Source: Candidatus Bipolaricaulota bacterium (GTDB lineage: Bacteria; Bipolaricaulota; Bipolaricaulia; Bipolaricaulales; Bipolaricaulaceae). Taken from it: a stretch of DNA of 47,099 nucleotides. Numbering within the stretch: position 1 is the first letter of the stretch; each line of letters opens with the position of its first letter. The translations under genes and the position numbers were made by a program. Below, in pieces: positions 19,213 to 30,792 of this stretch. Under the pieces are notes generated by a model. The model was not told the DNA's origin. It saw only the letters and a program-made list of their open reading frames with translations, and searched no databases. The stretch is taken from NCBI GenBank assembly GCA_938083225.1, contig CALKCH010000027.1, positions 1 to 47,099 on the forward strand, written 5' to 3'.

Positions 19213-20453
19213 TCGTCATTGTCGGCGGAACACCGCTTGGCGGAGAGATTCGCGCCTCGGGAGCGAAGAACGCCGCGCTGCCCGCCATCCTCGCCAGCCT
19301 TCTCACCTCTGAGCCCGTGGTGCTCCACAACGTTCCCCGCCTGTTGGACGTGGAGACCGCGGTGGAATTGATCCGAGCTTTGGGCAAAGAAGCACGGTGG
19401 GAAGGAAACACACTGAACCTGTGGGGGGGAGAGCATTTGGCCTGGGAAGCACCGGCCGAACTGGTGCAGCGCATGCGCGCCTCGTTCCTGGTCCTGGGAC
19501 CGCTGTTGGCCAGACTCGGGCGGGCACGGGTGCCCCTTCCGGGAGGATGCGCATTGGGACCACGCCCAGTGGACTTGCATCTTCACGGGCTGGCCCGCCT
19601 CGGTGCCCATCTCGCCTTGGCGGATGGTGGAGTGTTCGCCGAAGCGCAGCATTTGCACGGAGCCTGCGTGTACCTGGATTTTCCCTCTGTAGGAGCCACA
19701 GAGCAGCTTCTCTTCGCAGGAGCGCTGGCCCAGGGCGAGACCACTGTGGTCAACCCGGCGCGAGAACCGGAAGTGGCAGACCTTGTAGAGTTGCTAAGAA
19801 AAATGGGCGCACAGGTAATTTGGCACACCGAACGGCTTACCATTCGGGGCCAACGAGAATTGGGAGGGGCCGAGCACACCCTCATTCCCGATCGGATTGA
19901 GACCGGAACTTATCTCTTGGCCGGGGCCATCACGGGGGGGAGGGTCCGGGTTCAGTCCGCCCAGCCCCAGCACCTCGCGGCTCTGGGGGACCGTCTGATC
20001 CTGGCTGGCTGCGAGCTGGAGCAAGGAGAGGATTGGCTGGAGGTGCGCGGTCCTGTGCGCCCCAAGCCTGTGGATTTGCGCACCTGGCCATATCCTGGGT
20101 TTCCCACCGATCTTCAACCGCCCATGGTGGCTTTCCTCGCCCGGGCCGAGGGCCGATCTACCGTCACCGAAACCGTTTACGCGGCGCGGTTCGGTCACGT
20201 AGAACCCCTCATCCAGATGGGCGCTAAAATTCAGGTGGCGGGGAGTATCCAGGTGGTGGAAGGTGTGGAACGGTTGCGGCCAGCCCAGGTAGAGGCCACA
20301 GACATTCGCGCTGGAGCGGCCTTGGTATTAGCTGCCCTCGCCGCGGACGGCGTAAGTTTTGTGGCCGCAGAACAACACCTGAGCCGCGGCTACGAAGATA
20401 TGCTGGGAAAGCTCGGGGCTCTGGGAGCCAAGGTATGGAGGGAAGAGGGCTGA
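19209..20453 (+). CDS. murA: UDP-N-acetylglucosamine 1-carboxyvinyltransferase
   Basis: GTG start 19209: [27 protein letters not shown]...[18 protein letters not shown] with the fosfomycin-target Cys. Confidence 0.95.
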   Translation: MIVIVGGTPLGGEIRASGAKNAALPAILASLLTSEPVVLHNVPRLLDVETAVELIRALGKEARWEGNTLNLWGGEHLAWEAPAELVQRMRASFLVLGPLLARLGRARVPLPGGCALGPRPVDLHLHGLARLGAHLALADGGVFAEAQHLHGACVYLDFPSVGATEQLLFAGALAQGETTVVNPAREPEVADLVELLRKMGAQVIWHTERLTIRGQRELGGAEHTLIPDRIETGTYLLAGAITGGRVRVQSAQPQHLAALGDRLILAGCELEQGEDWLEVRGPVRPKPVDLRTWPYPGFPTDLQPPMVAFLARAEGRSTVTETVYAARFGHVEPLIQMGAKIQVAGSIQVVEGVERLRPAQVEATDIRAGAALVLAALAADGVSFVAAEQHLSRGYEDMLGKLGALGAKVWREEG

Positions 20454-21634
20454 GACCCCTGCTCATTGAGGACTACTTGGGCCAGCGGGCTCGCGTCTAT
20501 GGTGGGGAACGCGCGCTCCTCGTGGAGGTCACATCACCCGAAAAAAATCCGGAGGAACGTCTGGCCGAGCTTTCTGCCCTGGCCAAAACCGCTGGGGTAA
20601 CGGTGGTGGGAACCTGTGTGCAGCGCCGCACCCGGCCGGATCCAGCCACGTACGTGGGGCGGGGCAAGGTGCAAGAAATTCTAGATCTGGCCAGGGAAAC
20701 GTGGGCTGACACTCTGATCTTCGGGGTAGAGCTCACCCCCGCCCAGGCCCGGAACCTCGAGGAGCACACGGGGCTCAAAATCATCGATCGTTCTCAGCTC
20801 ATCCTGGACATTTTTGCCCTTCACGCGGGCACAAAAGAGGCTGCCCTTGCCGTGGAACTGGCCCAGCTTCGGTACCTTCGTCCTCGGCTGCGCGGATGGG
20901 GGCAAGTTTTGTCCAACCCCGGCGGAATTGTGGGCACGACGGGACCAGGTGAAACGCGGTTAGAGCAAAGTCGGCGGGCCATCCGCCGTCGCATCCAGGC
21001 CCTGGAGCGCGAGCTCAAGGAAGCCGCGCGGGCCCGAGAAATCCGGCGGGGCCGGCGCCGCCGCTTCGGTCCCCCTGAGATTGTTCTGGTGGGGTACACC
21101 AACTCCGGAAAGTCCACCCTGTTCAACGCCCTCACCCGGGGCGATGCCCTCGTCGCAGACCAACTCTTCGCTACCTTGGATACGAAAGTCCGCCGCACAG
21201 CCCTTCCCGACGGCCGCGTGGCCCTGGTCACCGACACGGTGGGCTTCATCCGCGACCTCCCGCCCCAGTTGATCCCCGCTTTCCACGCCACGTTGGAGGC
21301 CGTGCGCGAAGCTAGCCTCCTCCTCTTCGTGGTGGACGTAGCTTCCCCTGCGGCTGGGGAACAGTTGGAAGTGGTGCGCCGGGTAGTTCTCACCGAGATC
21401 CTGAAGCCCGAAGATCCCAAACCTCCGGTATTGTACGTGTTGAACAAACTGGATCTCCTGCGTTCTCCGGAGGAATGGGCCCGGGCGGAGATGCTTTCGG
21501 TCGAGGCTCAGCCCAGCGTGCTTGTGTCCGCCAAAACCGGGGAAAATTTGGCTGAGCTGCGCCGGCTCATTGCAGGCTCTCTTCTTCGCCCTGTACCAGA
21601 ACGAACGGGCGCTGGATATCATTACCCCGGGTGA
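20435..21634 (+). CDS. hflX: GTPase HflX
   Basis: [11 protein letters not shown]...[28 protein letters not shown]...[17 protein letters not shown]...[27 protein letters not shown]. Confidence 0.96.
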   Translation: MEGRGLRPLLIEDYLGQRARVYGGERALLVEVTSPEKNPEERLAELSALAKTAGVTVVGTCVQRRTRPDPATYVGRGKVQEILDLARETWADTLIFGVELTPAQARNLEEHTGLKIIDRSQLILDIFALHAGTKEAALAVELAQLRYLRPRLRGWGQVLSNPGGIVGTTGPGETRLEQSRRAIRRRIQALERELKEAARAREIRRGRRRRFGPPEIVLVGYTNSGKSTLFNALTRGDALVADQLFATLDTKVRRTALPDGRVALVTDTVGFIRDLPPQLIPAFHATLEAVREASLLLFVVDVASPAAGEQLEVVRRVVLTEILKPEDPKPPVLYVLNKLDLLRSPEEWARAEMLSVEAQPSVLVSAKTGENLAELRRLIAGSLLRPVPERTGAGYHYPG

Positions 21635-21849
21635 TGGTTATGCGCTGGTGGCGCTACGGTGCGTTTGGTTTGGGGTTCCCACCCTTTTTCTTCTTTCGGT
21701 TTGGTCCTGGTCGCTTCGGACCGTGGTGGAGCCGTGAGGAATACCGCCGTTTCCTTCAGGATTATCTCCAAGAGCTCGAACGCTACAAAACCGAATTAGA
21801 AGAGGAAATCGCTGCGGTGAAGCGCGAACTTGGGGAGCTCGGGGAGTAA
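21631..21849 (+). CDS. Small protein with Phe/Gly/Trp-rich N-terminus and C-terminal coiled coil (DUF5320-like in appearance)
   Basis: [69 protein letters not shown] overlap with hflX. Confidence 0.6.
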   Translation: MMVMRWWRYGAFGLGFPPFFFFRFGPGRFGPWWSREEYRRFLQDYLQELERYKTELEEEIAAVKRELGELGE

Positions 21850-21876
21850 CCCCAAAACAAGGTAAGATGCGACGAG

Positions 21877-23094
21877 GTGATTCTGCCCATGGTGATCCTT
21901 TGGCTTTTGGTAATCTTGGGTACGTTGGCCCTGGGGCAGACCCAGGTGGTCCTGTACTCCTCCGGTTTGTCTTTGGTGGAAGAGACGCGAAGGCTCCCGA
22001 TTTCCACGGAAGGAGTGCTGGAGCTTAGGGGCTTCCCTGAGGGCACGCTGTGGGAGACCCTTCGCGTGGAGGGTGTGGAAGCGTTGGCTCTGCGGCCCTT
22101 GCCCTCCGAGCCCTGGAACCTACGCCGGCTTTTGGGGCAAGAAGTTACAGTGCAAACGGAAACCGCAGCATTCCGGGGAATACTCCGGGAAATCACGGAA
22201 GAAGGGCTCGTGCTGGAAACTGCGGACGGTGTGGTGCTGGTGCGCGAATACCAGTGGGTGCGAGGTCCGCGCTACGTGCCCATCTCCAAAGTCCAAGCTC
22301 TCCTCCACTACCGCGCCCCCGCGCCAGGAGAAAAAGACCTGCGCTTCCAATACCTCACCCAGGGGGTGAGCTGGAAGATCACCTACGACGCGGAGTTAGT
22401 GGAAAGAACACTCGACATTTTCGGCAAAACTGTGGTCAGAAACGACACAGGTCTGGATTTCCTCAAGGCCAAAATCACCCTAATCGCCGGAGAAATAAAA
22501 ACCCAAACCAAGGAAGGTGTGCGCGCCTTGGCCCTGGCACCGGAAGCCACGCCCACCGAAGCCTTCGAGTACTATCGCTACGATCTTCCGGGAACCTGGG
22601 ACCTTCCCCAGGGTACGGTGGCGCTCCCCCTCGTTCGGGCGTCCCTTCCGGCCATCCGGTTCTACCGCCTAAGCGGAACCGCGGTAGAAGTAGGGGTACG
22701 TTTTTCCGCCGCGGATCAAGTGTTTCCTGCCGGGGAAATGCGGGTCTACACCGAAGGTATTTTGGTGGGAGCTGGAGCCATCCCCCATCTTCCTAAAGGA
22801 AAGAGCACCGAGCTGGTCCTAGGCTCAGCTTTTGACCTCTGGGGGAGTCGGGAGCAGGTGCACCAGGAAAAGGTTGGAGAAAATCTGTTTCGCAGCACTT
22901 GGCGCATCACCCTGCGCTCGGCGAAAGCCGAAGAGGTGAAGGTGGAGGTTATCGAGACTCTTCCTGGATACTGGCGGATCCTGAGTGCCACGCTTCCCTA
23001 TGAGCTCCTCGATGTTCAGCGTGCAAAATTTATTGTTCCTGTGCTCCCGGGCAAGGAAAATTCCCTGGAGTACACGGTGGAGTGGCGTTACTAG
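21877..23094 (+). CDS. Secreted DUF4139-like domain protein
   Basis: TQVVLYSSGLSLVEETRRLPISTEGVLELRGFPEG...RFQYLTQGVSWKITYDAELVERTLDIFGKTVVRNDTGLDFLKAKITLIAGEI. Confidence 0.75.
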   Translation: MILPMVILWLLVILGTLALGQTQVVLYSSGLSLVEETRRLPISTEGVLELRGFPEGTLWETLRVEGVEALALRPLPSEPWNLRRLLGQEVTVQTETAAFRGILREITEEGLVLETADGVVLVREYQWVRGPRYVPISKVQALLHYRAPAPGEKDLRFQYLTQGVSWKITYDAELVERTLDIFGKTVVRNDTGLDFLKAKITLIAGEIKTQTKEGVRALALAPEATPTEAFEYYRYDLPGTWDLPQGTVALPLVRASLPAIRFYRLSGTAVEVGVRFSAADQVFPAGEMRVYTEGILVGAGAIPHLPKGKSTELVLGSAFDLWGSREQVHQEKVGENLFRSTWRITLRSAKAEEVKVEVIETLPGYWRILSATLPYELLDVQRAKFIVPVLPGKENSLEYTVEWRY

Positions 23095-23095
23095 C

Positions 23096-23332
23096 ATGCC
23101 AGAACTGGATGAAGAATTAGCCAAATTGCGGGAGCGCTATTGTCAGGCACTGGAAAAAGCGTTTGAACGGGTTCCTGTGCGCGGTGGGGTTGTGTCCATT
23201 GAGGATCTCTGGATAGAGACGGCGATCCCCATGGATCTCATCGCGGAGCTTTTGGAAAGCGACGGGGTGAAGATCCCTCCTTTTGTGGAGCGAGTAGACT
23301 TAGGAAAAGCGAAGCGAAAGGGCCGGCGATGA
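23096..23332 (+). CDS. Hypothetical protein (78 aa)
   Basis: ATG 23096, MPELDEELAKLRERYCQALEKAFERVPVRGG...; stop overlaps next gene start. Confidence 0.55.
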   Translation: MPELDEELAKLRERYCQALEKAFERVPVRGGVVSIEDLWIETAIPMDLIAELLESDGVKIPPFVERVDLGKAKRKGRR

Positions 23333-24783
23333 AGCAAGAGATCAAATTTGGCACAGATGGGTGGCGGGGTGTGATTGCCCGCGATTTCACGTTCGCCAAC
23401 GTGGCGCGGGTGGGGGCAGCGCTGGGCTCGTATCTGCGGGACCCGCAGCGGAAGGAGATGCAGGTTTACCGAGAGTGGGGGGTCCGTTTGCAACCCCCTG
23501 AGGCCGGGGTTCTGGTCGGCTACGACACCCGGTTCCTCTCCCGAGAGTTCGCTGTGGAACTAGCGCGAGCCCTCCAGCAAGCTGGGGTTCCAGCCTGGAT
23601 CACGCCAGAACCTGTACCCACCCCCGCTCTCTCTTTCTCCGTGCGCGAAGAGGGGTTGGCCGGAGGCGTGATGATCACGGCCTCCCACAACCCGCCGGAA
23701 TATAACGGGATCAAATTCAAACCGGAATACGGTGGATCCGCCACGGAAGAGATTACCCGGGAGATCGAAGCCCATCTCCCTCCCCAACCGCCCAAATTGG
23801 ACCAAACCGAGGTTCCTACCAAAGGGGTGCGGGAACACTACTTGGAGAAGGTGCGGAAGGCTGTGAATCTCGAGCTCATCAGACAGGCACCGCTTTTTCC
23901 TGTGGTGGACGCCATGTATGGTTCGGCTCAGGGGTACTTGTCCACCATTCTCCGGGAGCTGCGCCTTCCTCATCTTGCCATTCGCTCCGGCCGGGACCCT
24001 CTGTTTGGCGGGAAAAAGCCGGAGCCCATCGCGGAGAACATGCGGCCGCTGCGGGCAGTCATCCGGGGCCTGCGCGGCCGAGTGCGGGGCCGGATCATGG
24101 TGGGACTCGTCACTGATGGCGACGGAGACCGCGCCGCGGGCATGAACGAACAGGGGGAATTTTTGGACACCCACCGCACCGCTTCCCTGCTCCTCTGGCA
24201 TCTCTTCCGGAACCGCAACCTACGGGGGCCAGTGCTGAAATCTTTTGCCCTCACGGACATGGTTCGCAAGCTCGCGGATGCCGAAGGCGTACCCTGCCAG
24301 GAGATCAAGATCGGGTTCAAGTGGGCGGTGGAAGGATTGGTCACGGGAACAGCGATGTTCGCCGCGGAGGAATCCGGAGGTTATGGGTACGCCTGGCATC
24401 TGCCCGAGCGCGACGGAATCCTCTCCGGGCTCCTTCTCCTGGAGCTTGTGGCCACTACCCGAAAACCCCTCTCCTCTTTGGTGGAGGAACTTTTTGCCCG
24501 GGTTGGCCCCCATTACTATTCCCGACGGGATCTGACGCTGCCCAATCGCTTGGAAATCGCCGAAAAACTAGAGAAAAATCCACCGGACACTCTTGCTGGG
24601 CATAGCGTGAAAGCTCTGGAGAATTTGGATGGGCTAAAATTGCGGTTCGCCCGAGGGTGGTTGTTGTTCCGCGCCTCCGGGACTGAGCCTATCCTCCGCT
24701 TATACTGCGAGATGGATGACCCGCGGGAGGTGCAAAAGGTTTTGGCCGCCGCGGAGGACCTGGTGAAAGGGGGACTGCTGTGA
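23329..24783 (+). CDS. Phosphoglucomutase/phosphomannomutase family protein
   Basis: [16 protein letters not shown]...[24 protein letters not shown]...[16 protein letters not shown]...[14 protein letters not shown]. Confidence 0.95.
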   Translation: MKQEIKFGTDGWRGVIARDFTFANVARVGAALGSYLRDPQRKEMQVYREWGVRLQPPEAGVLVGYDTRFLSREFAVELARALQQAGVPAWITPEPVPTPALSFSVREEGLAGGVMITASHNPPEYNGIKFKPEYGGSATEEITREIEAHLPPQPPKLDQTEVPTKGVREHYLEKVRKAVNLELIRQAPLFPVVDAMYGSAQGYLSTILRELRLPHLAIRSGRDPLFGGKKPEPIAENMRPLRAVIRGLRGRVRGRIMVGLVTDGDGDRAAGMNEQGEFLDTHRTASLLLWHLFRNRNLRGPVLKSFALTDMVRKLADAEGVPCQEIKIGFKWAVEGLVTGTAMFAAEESGGYGYAWHLPERDGILSGLLLLELVATTRKPLSSLVEELFARVGPHYYSRRDLTLPNRLEIAEKLEKNPPDTLAGHSVKALENLDGLKLRFARGWLLFRASGTEPILRLYCEMDDPREVQKVLAAAEDLVKGGLL

Positions 24784-27668
24784 TCCCAGAGCCCTATAAC
24801 CCCCAGGTGGTGGAAGAGAAATGGCGGGATTTTTGGCGTGAGCGGGGCTTTTTTAAAGCCAAAACCCACGAACCCCAGCGGAAGTTTTACTACCTCAACA
24901 TGTTCCCCTACCCATCCGGCAAACTTCACGCTGGGCACGGCCGAAACTACATCCTGGGCGATGCCATTGTGCGCTTCCTCCTCATGCGGGGCTGGAACGT
25001 GCTCAACCCCATGGGCTGGGATGCCTTCGGCCTCCCTGCAGAAAACGCAGCCATCGAACAGGGCGTGCATCCTCGGGATTGGACCTGGGCCAACATCCGT
25101 GAGTTCAAACGACAGTTCAGAGCTTGGGGAGTGGAGTACGACTGGGACAGGGAGATCGCTACCTGCGAGCCCGGCTACTACAAGTGGACCCAGTGGATCT
25201 TCCTGAAGCTTTACGAGCGGGGCTTGGCCTATCGGGCCAAAGGGAAGGTCAACTGGTGCCCCCACTGCGAGGTGGTACTGGCCAACGAGCAGGTCATTGG
25301 CGGCCGCTGCTGGCGTTGTAACTCCCCCGTGGAAAAGAAGGAGCTCGAACAATGGTATTTCAGGATCACCGCTTATGCTGAACGGCTCTTGAAAGATCTG
25401 GAGAAACTGGACTGGCCAGAACACGTAAAGAAGATGCAGGAAAACTGGATCGGCCGCTCGGAAGGGGCAGAAATCGTTTTTCCCACGGAAAAAGGAGCGG
25501 AGATCAAGGTCTTCACTACCCGGCCGGATACCCTGTGGGGAGCGACCTTTCTGGTCCTGGCTCCGGAGCATCCCTGGGTGCCGGAGCTCACCGCGTTGGA
25601 GCAGCGCGCCGCCGTGGAAGCTTACCGCGCTGCTGCCGATCGCCTGACCGAAGTGGAACGCACCTCCACAGAAAAGGAGAAGACTGGGGTCTTTGTGGGC
25701 ACGTACGCCATCAATCCCGCCACACGCGAACGCATCCCCATCTGGGTTGCAGACTACGTCCTCATGGGCTACGGCACCGGCGCCATCATGGGCGTCCCCG
25801 CCCACGACGAGCGCGATTTTCAATTCGCCTTGTCCCACGGTCTTCCGGTGATCCCCGTGATCGCCCACCCTGGCGGGGAGATCCGGATTTTCGTCCCAGC
25901 CGACGCCTTTGTTTCCTCCCTGCCCCAAGCTTTACGGGCCTTGGGAATCCCAGTGGGCTCGACAAAAGATGGGGCGCTTTTGGCCAACGCTCCTACGGAA
26001 ATCATGGACAAGGCCGCTTCCGTGATCCGGGAACGTTTGACCGAAAAGGGATGGGCGGCGATGGTGGGCCAAGGTTGGCAGATCGTGTTCCCGGACGAGG
26101 TGATCAGCATCGGGAGCGTGGCGGAGGAGCGGCGAGCCCTGAGCCGGCTCAAGGCCATCGATCCGGCGCTGGCCGAAAAACGTACCGTGGCGGAGATCCT
26201 TTGGGCCGTGCCAGCACTGCGGGACTTCCTTTTCCATGCAGAATTTGGGCCGATGCTCAACTCCGGTCCCCTCTCCGGGACGCCCGGGGCCGAAGCGGTT
26301 CGAAAAACCGTAGCTTGGCTTGAGGAGAAAGGCTTAGGAAATGCCGCGGTGACCTATAAGCTTCGGGACTGGCTCATTTCCCGCCAACGCTATTGGGGCG
26401 CGCCCATCCCCATTATTCACTGCCCGCGGTGTGGCATAGTCCCTGTTCCCGAAAAAGATCTTCCTGTCCTTCTTCCTGAGGTAAACCGCATCGGGAAACT
26501 GGGGTTGGCGGACATCCCGGGGTTCATCTCCACCACCTGTCCGCGCTGCGGCGGACCTGCCCAGCGGGATACGGACACCATGGACACCTTTGTCGACTCT
26601 TCTTGGTACTTCCTGCGTTTCATTTCGCCGAAGGACGAGGATCGCCCGTTCGATCCGGATCTGGTGAACAGGTGGCTGCCTGTGGACCTGTACGTGGGTG
26701 GTGTGGAGCACGCTATCCTCCACCTCCTTTATGCTCGCTTCATCACGAAATTCCTCCACGACCTGGGTTGGCTCTCCTTTGACGAGCCGTTTAAAAAGCT
26801 TTTCACCCAAGGGATGGTCACCTATCCGGCGTATTGGTGCCCCACCCATCATTGGATCCCGCCCAAGGAGGTTCTGCCGGGCGACCGCTGTCCCAAATGC
26901 GGGGCGGAGTTGGAGGTATCGGTGGTGGCCATGTCCAAATCCAAAAAGAACGTGGTCTCGCCTGACGAGCTCATCGCCCAATACGGTGCGGACACGGAAC
27001 GGCTCTATACCCTCTTCATGGGCCCGCCCGAAAAGGAGATCGAGTGGAGCGAGGAGGGCGTGCGGGGTTGTTGGCGTTTTCTCAACAGGTTTTGGAACAT
27101 GGCGTTGGCCATCATTTCCCGCGCTGCCGGAGTGCGAGAGGAGCCAGATCCCCAGGCCTTGGGAACACAAGGGCGTGCCCTTTGGACCAAGCTTCACGCC
27201 ACAGTGAAGAAAGTGACTGAGGAGTTTGAGGGGCGGTTGGCCTTGAACACGGCAGTAGCTGCAATTATGGAGCTCACCAACGAACTGGCCAGCTACGCTG
27301 AAGATCGCGAAGCAGACCCTCGACTCCTCCGCAGTGTGCTGCGCAACCTTGTCCTGATCCTCTCCCCCTTTACGCCTTTTATCTGCGAGGAGATTTGGCA
27401 CCGCTTAGGCGAGACCAAAGCCGTCTTGGAGACCCCTTGGCCGGAGTACGATCCCCAGGCTTTGGCGGAGGGAGAGGTGGAGATTCCTGTACAGATAAAC
27501 GGAAAGGTGCGGGTTAGGGTACGTGTTTCCCGCGCCGCGGCCAGTGACCCCCAAGTTCTGCAGGATTTGGTGCTGGCTGATCCCTCGGTGCGCGAACGTC
27601 TGCGGGGGTTACGGATTGAGAAGGTCGTGGCCGTTCCGGCCAAGCTTGTGTCGATTGTGGCCCGATGA
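24780..27668 (+). CDS. leuS: Leucyl-tRNA synthetase
   Basis: [14 protein letters not shown]...[50 protein letters not shown]...[12 protein letters not shown] start. Confidence 0.97.
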   Translation: MIPEPYNPQVVEEKWRDFWRERGFFKAKTHEPQRKFYYLNMFPYPSGKLHAGHGRNYILGDAIVRFLLMRGWNVLNPMGWDAFGLPAENAAIEQGVHPRDWTWANIREFKRQFRAWGVEYDWDREIATCEPGYYKWTQWIFLKLYERGLAYRAKGKVNWCPHCEVVLANEQVIGGRCWRCNSPVEKKELEQWYFRITAYAERLLKDLEKLDWPEHVKKMQENWIGRSEGAEIVFPTEKGAEIKVFTTRPDTLWGATFLVLAPEHPWVPELTALEQRAAVEAYRAAADRLTEVERTSTEKEKTGVFVGTYAINPATRERIPIWVADYVLMGYGTGAIMGVPAHDERDFQFALSHGLPVIPVIAHPGGEIRIFVPADAFVSSLPQALRALGIPVGSTKDGALLANAPTEIMDKAASVIRERLTEKGWAAMVGQGWQIVFPDEVISIGSVAEERRALSRLKAIDPALAEKRTVAEILWAVPALRDFLFHAEFGPMLNSGPLSGTPGAEAVRKTVAWLEEKGLGNAAVTYKLRDWLISRQRYWGAPIPIIHCPRCGIVPVPEKDLPVLLPEVNRIGKLGLADIPGFISTTCPRCGGPAQRDTDTMDTFVDSSWYFLRFISPKDEDRPFDPDLVNRWLPVDLYVGGVEHAILHLLYARFITKFLHDLGWLSFDEPFKKLFTQGMVTYPAYWCPTHHWIPPKEVLPGDRCPKCGAELEVSVVAMSKSKKNVVSPDELIAQYGADTERLYTLFMGPPEKEIEWSEEGVRGCWRFLNRFWNMALAIISRAAGVREEPDPQALGTQGRALWTKLHATVKKVTEEFEGRLALNTAVAAIMELTNELASYAEDREADPRLLRSVLRNLVLILSPFTPFICEEIWHRLGETKAVLETPWPEYDPQALAEGEVEIPVQINGKVRVRVRVSRAAASDPQVLQDLVLADPSVRERLRGLRIEKVVAVPAKLVSIVAR

Positions 27669-28789
27669 GTCCAACCCTTTGGGGCGTTTTGGGGGGAATC
27701 GTCGCGGGCATAGCTCTCGCGCTCCTGGGGGAAGCGAAGAACCTGAAGGTCCTCAGGAGGCTTGTGGCCTGCGCGGGCACCCCGGGAAAACTTTCCATCG
27801 TCATCGCCAGCCGTAATGAAGAAGCGGTGATCGAAAATACCGTTCGCACTTTGGCAAGCCACGCTCCTCCAGACACGGAAATCGTGGTAGTAGACGGATC
27901 CACTGATTCCACGCCCCAGATCCTGGCCCGCCTCTCCCAAGAAATCCCGGCACTCAAAGTTCTCGCTGATCCCTACCGCACAGGTAAACCCGCGGCCCTC
28001 AACCATGCCCTCAAACATGTAACGGGGGACATCATTCTCTTCCTCGATGCCGATGCCCGCATGGACCGTGAGGCGCTGACCTTCTATCCCCGGCTTTTGG
28101 CTCATCCCAGCGCTCGCGCCGCCTACGCTGATTTCACTTTCTACAACTTCCGCAAGACTTGGGTCATCGAGGCCCAGGAGTACCTCTTCTCCTTTTCCCG
28201 TCGTCTTGTGTTCTCTGGCCTTTTGTGGCGCCCAGTATTCATGACCTGCGGCTTGTTCGTGCGCAAAGATCTCTTGCAAGAGGCCGGGGAATTTGACCCA
28301 AAAACATTGGTAGACGACTTTGACCTTAGCATTCGCCTTGCGCGGGCAAAGGTGAGGGTGCCTTTTGTGCGCGGCCCCCGTTGCCGAATCCAATATGCAC
28401 CAACCCTGCGTGATCTTTTCTATCAGTTCCTGCGGTGGTACACCGGGGGCATTCGGGAGATGCGGGACGAGATCAAACAAGGTGATCTTTCCTATCTGCT
28501 CCTCATGGTGGCTCTTGCACTGTTGATTTATTTCCCCCAGGTTGCGCTTTTGTTAGATGTGAGCCGAGGAACGTGGCTCCTTGTGCCGCTTGTACTCCCG
28601 GGATTTATGGCTTTTCTTTGGGCAGCTACCTCGGTCCCCACACTGTTGGACCAGCGTAAGCCAAGGCTTACCATCTTGTGGGCCTTTCCCTTCCTGTACT
28701 TCTGGATCCAGCTGACCGTGGCTGTAGCCCTCCTCCGTTCTTTTGGGGGCCAACAGCCGTGGTACAAAGTGCGGAGGGAAAGGGGGTAA
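27665..28789 (+). CDS. Membrane processive-type family 2 glycosyltransferase (BcsA/HAS-like topology)
   Basis: [23 protein letters not shown]...[13 protein letters not shown]...[10 protein letters not shown]...[10 protein letters not shown]...[10 protein letters not shown] (Q-x-x-R-W-like) and C-terminal TMs. Confidence 0.88.
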   Translation: MSPTLWGVLGGIVAGIALALLGEAKNLKVLRRLVACAGTPGKLSIVIASRNEEAVIENTVRTLASHAPPDTEIVVVDGSTDSTPQILARLSQEIPALKVLADPYRTGKPAALNHALKHVTGDIILFLDADARMDREALTFYPRLLAHPSARAAYADFTFYNFRKTWVIEAQEYLFSFSRRLVFSGLLWRPVFMTCGLFVRKDLLQEAGEFDPKTLVDDFDLSIRLARAKVRVPFVRGPRCRIQYAPTLRDLFYQFLRWYTGGIREMRDEIKQGDLSYLLLMVALALLIYFPQVALLLDVSRGTWLLVPLVLPGFMAFLWAATSVPTLLDQRKPRLTILWAFPFLYFWIQLTVAVALLRSFGGQQPWYKVRRERG

Positions 28790-28791
28790 AG

Positions 28792-29514
28792 ATGCCCAAG
28801 CTCTCCATCGTCATTCCCACTCTCAATGAAGAAGCCTATCTTCCAGGACTTCTCGAGAGCATCGCTGCCCAGGACTGGAAGGAATACGAAATCATCGTGT
28901 CCGACGCGGGTTCTTCTGACCGAACGGTGGAGATCGCCCGAAGCTATGGGGCCAAGGTCGTGGTGGGCCCAAGACGTGGACCCGGATACGGGCGCAATCG
29001 CGGAGCGGAAGCGGCCCAAGGCGAACTCCTCCTTTTCCTGGACGCCGACGTGCGCCTGCCCAAGAAGGATTTTCTGCACAAAGCAGTGCAAGAATTCGAA
29101 AAAAGAAGGTTAGGGGCGGGCGGGTTTTACATCCGCGCCTGGGACGGGAACTTAGGACATCGCCTGCTTTTCTTGTTGGGTAACGTCTTGTTTTGGGCAA
29201 CCCAGAAAGTCGATCCCCATGTACCAGGCTGGGCCATCTTTGTCCGAAAAGAGCTGCACCAAAAAATTGGGGGGTTTGATGAAACCCCAGCCTTTCGTGA
29301 GGATCACGATTACATAAATCGCATTCGCCCCTACGGAAAAATTGGGTTTTTGAGAACAGGACCAATTAGGGTTTCTACCCGGAGGTTCGCCGCCGAGGGC
29401 ACTTTTCGTACCCTGGCCATTTACCTCTACACTGAGCTTGCTCGCCCCTTCGGCCGCATTCCCTATGAGCGTTTTCGGTATAAGTTCGGCTGGACTGAAA
29501 AGAAAAAAGGATGA
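28792..29514 (+). CDS. Family 2 glycosyltransferase
   Basis: MPKLSIVIPTLNEEAYLPGLLESIAAQDWKEYEIIVSDAGSSDRTVEIARSYGAKVV...LLFLDADVRLP. Confidence 0.9.
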   Translation: MPKLSIVIPTLNEEAYLPGLLESIAAQDWKEYEIIVSDAGSSDRTVEIARSYGAKVVVGPRRGPGYGRNRGAEAAQGELLLFLDADVRLPKKDFLHKAVQEFEKRRLGAGGFYIRAWDGNLGHRLLFLLGNVLFWATQKVDPHVPGWAIFVRKELHQKIGGFDETPAFREDHDYINRIRPYGKIGFLRTGPIRVSTRRFAAEGTFRTLAIYLYTELARPFGRIPYERFRYKFGWTEKKKG

Positions 29515-30254
29515 TTTCGTCCGACTTTCGCTCCCGCCTTAAGATCGCCTTCATCCAAGCGACATATGAATTCTTTTGGTGTGGTTACGTTCTGTTCATT
29601 CTCCTTTTGGCTTGCTTTGTGCGGATCCGGCGTGAAGGGGAGAAGCCCTCACGGCCCTGTGTCCTGGCGGTGACCCACGTTAGCGGCTATGGCTTTGACC
29701 CCCTTTTCGTGACCTGGGCTAGCCGACATTTCCGGGGTTTTGCCCTCTACTCTCTGGACCGGCCTGGCCGGTTAGTTCGCTTCCTCTCCCACAGCTTTTG
29801 GCGCTTCGGGGTCACCCAGGATCCCCAAAGGAAAAGAGTCGTCAACCCCAGGACTATCGAAGCGGCGGTCCGATATTTGAAGGGCGGTGGGAGTCTCCAA
29901 GTTTTTCCTGAGGGGGATCGATTCTGGGAGCGCAGGCTCTACCCCGGCGCTGCCGTCTTGGCCAGGCGGGCCCAGGTGCCTCTGATCCCGGTGGGACTTG
30001 AGAACGCGCCCGCTTACGAGCCCGGTGCGGAGTCACTGCCAGTTCTGCAGGGCATCCTGCGCGCCCTGAGAAAGACCATCCAAAAGCGCCAGATCGTCGT
30101 GCATTTCGCCGACCCCATCTGGCCCAATCCCGCCCTCCCCGAGGATGAGGACGTGGATTGCATGATGCGTGAGCTTGAGCGCGTTTTCCATGAGTTCTAT
30201 CAAAAATTCTACGGGCTTCCTGGCCCGGTTTGGCTCAGCCCGAAAGAAGCTTGA
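29511..30254 (+). CDS. PlsC-like 1-acyl-glycerol-3-phosphate acyltransferase family protein
   Basis: CVLAVTHVSGYGFDPLFV (variant acyltransferase motif), GGSLQVFPEGDRFWE (FPEG motif), PLIPVGLENA; TM near N-terminus. Confidence 0.75.
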   Translation: MISSDFRSRLKIAFIQATYEFFWCGYVLFILLLACFVRIRREGEKPSRPCVLAVTHVSGYGFDPLFVTWASRHFRGFALYSLDRPGRLVRFLSHSFWRFGVTQDPQRKRVVNPRTIEAAVRYLKGGGSLQVFPEGDRFWERRLYPGAAVLARRAQVPLIPVGLENAPAYEPGAESLPVLQGILRALRKTIQKRQIVVHFADPIWPNPALPEDEDVDCMMRELERVFHEFYQKFYGLPGPVWLSPKEA

Positions 30255-30747
30255 CAACCTCTTGAATTTTCTCCTCGCGATTGCTCTGGGTGAGACGGAT
30301 GAGCAAATCCACCTCGTGGCGGATACGATAGGCCAAACGGTGGTTAGAGGCGCGATGCACGGTGACCAGGAGGTGTTTTTCGCTGGCCAAAGCCTTTTCC
30401 ACGGCCGCGATGAACCTGGGTGACTTAAGCTCCATCGGGCCAACCTCATCGATCACGACGAGCTCCGCTTCATTTATGGCACGCCCAATGGCCGCCGCGC
30501 CAATTTCTTCGAGGTCGCGCAAACAAAGTCGGTACTTCCCAAATTCTGGGCCATCACAATGATGGCGGTGGGCCAGCAACCCCTCCCGACCCGTGGCCAC
30601 ATCCCGCAAAAGGAACCCCACGCGGTAGCCACTTTTGCGGATCTCCTCGGTGATCATTCCGCCAGCCCGCAGGGGCACCGCCAAAAGCACCCTTTTCACC
30701 AGCGTGGTTTTCCCCACACCAGGATTCCCCGTAACCCCGATCTTCAT
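30235..30747 (-). CDS. THEP1-type nucleoside-triphosphatase (NTPase_1)
   Basis: MKIGVTGNPGVGKTTLVKRVLLAVPLRAGGMITEEIRKSGYRVGFLLRDVATGREGLLA...VVIDEVGPMELKSPRF. Confidence 0.9.
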   Translation of the reverse strand: MKIGVTGNPGVGKTTLVKRVLLAVPLRAGGMITEEIRKSGYRVGFLLRDVATGREGLLAHRHHCDGPEFGKYRLCLRDLEEIGAAAIGRAINEAELVVIDEVGPMELKSPRFIAAVEKALASEKHLLVTVHRASNHRLAYRIRHEVDLLIRLTQSNREEKIQEVVKLLSG

Positions 30748-30792
30748 CGGCGGAATTGTAAACTCTCGCTTTTTCCGCGTACCCTTTAGGCC

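Noticed and set aside
19209-20453. MurA with possible fosfomycin-resistance substitution.
   Set aside because: Active-site Cys is retained ([10 protein letters not shown]), so nothing unusual.
24516-25928. 470-aa minus-strand ORF opposite the phosphomutase/leuS region.
   Set aside because: Antisense to strongly supported manB-like and leuS genes; low-complexity composition without recognisable domains, typical of GC-rich antisense ORFs.
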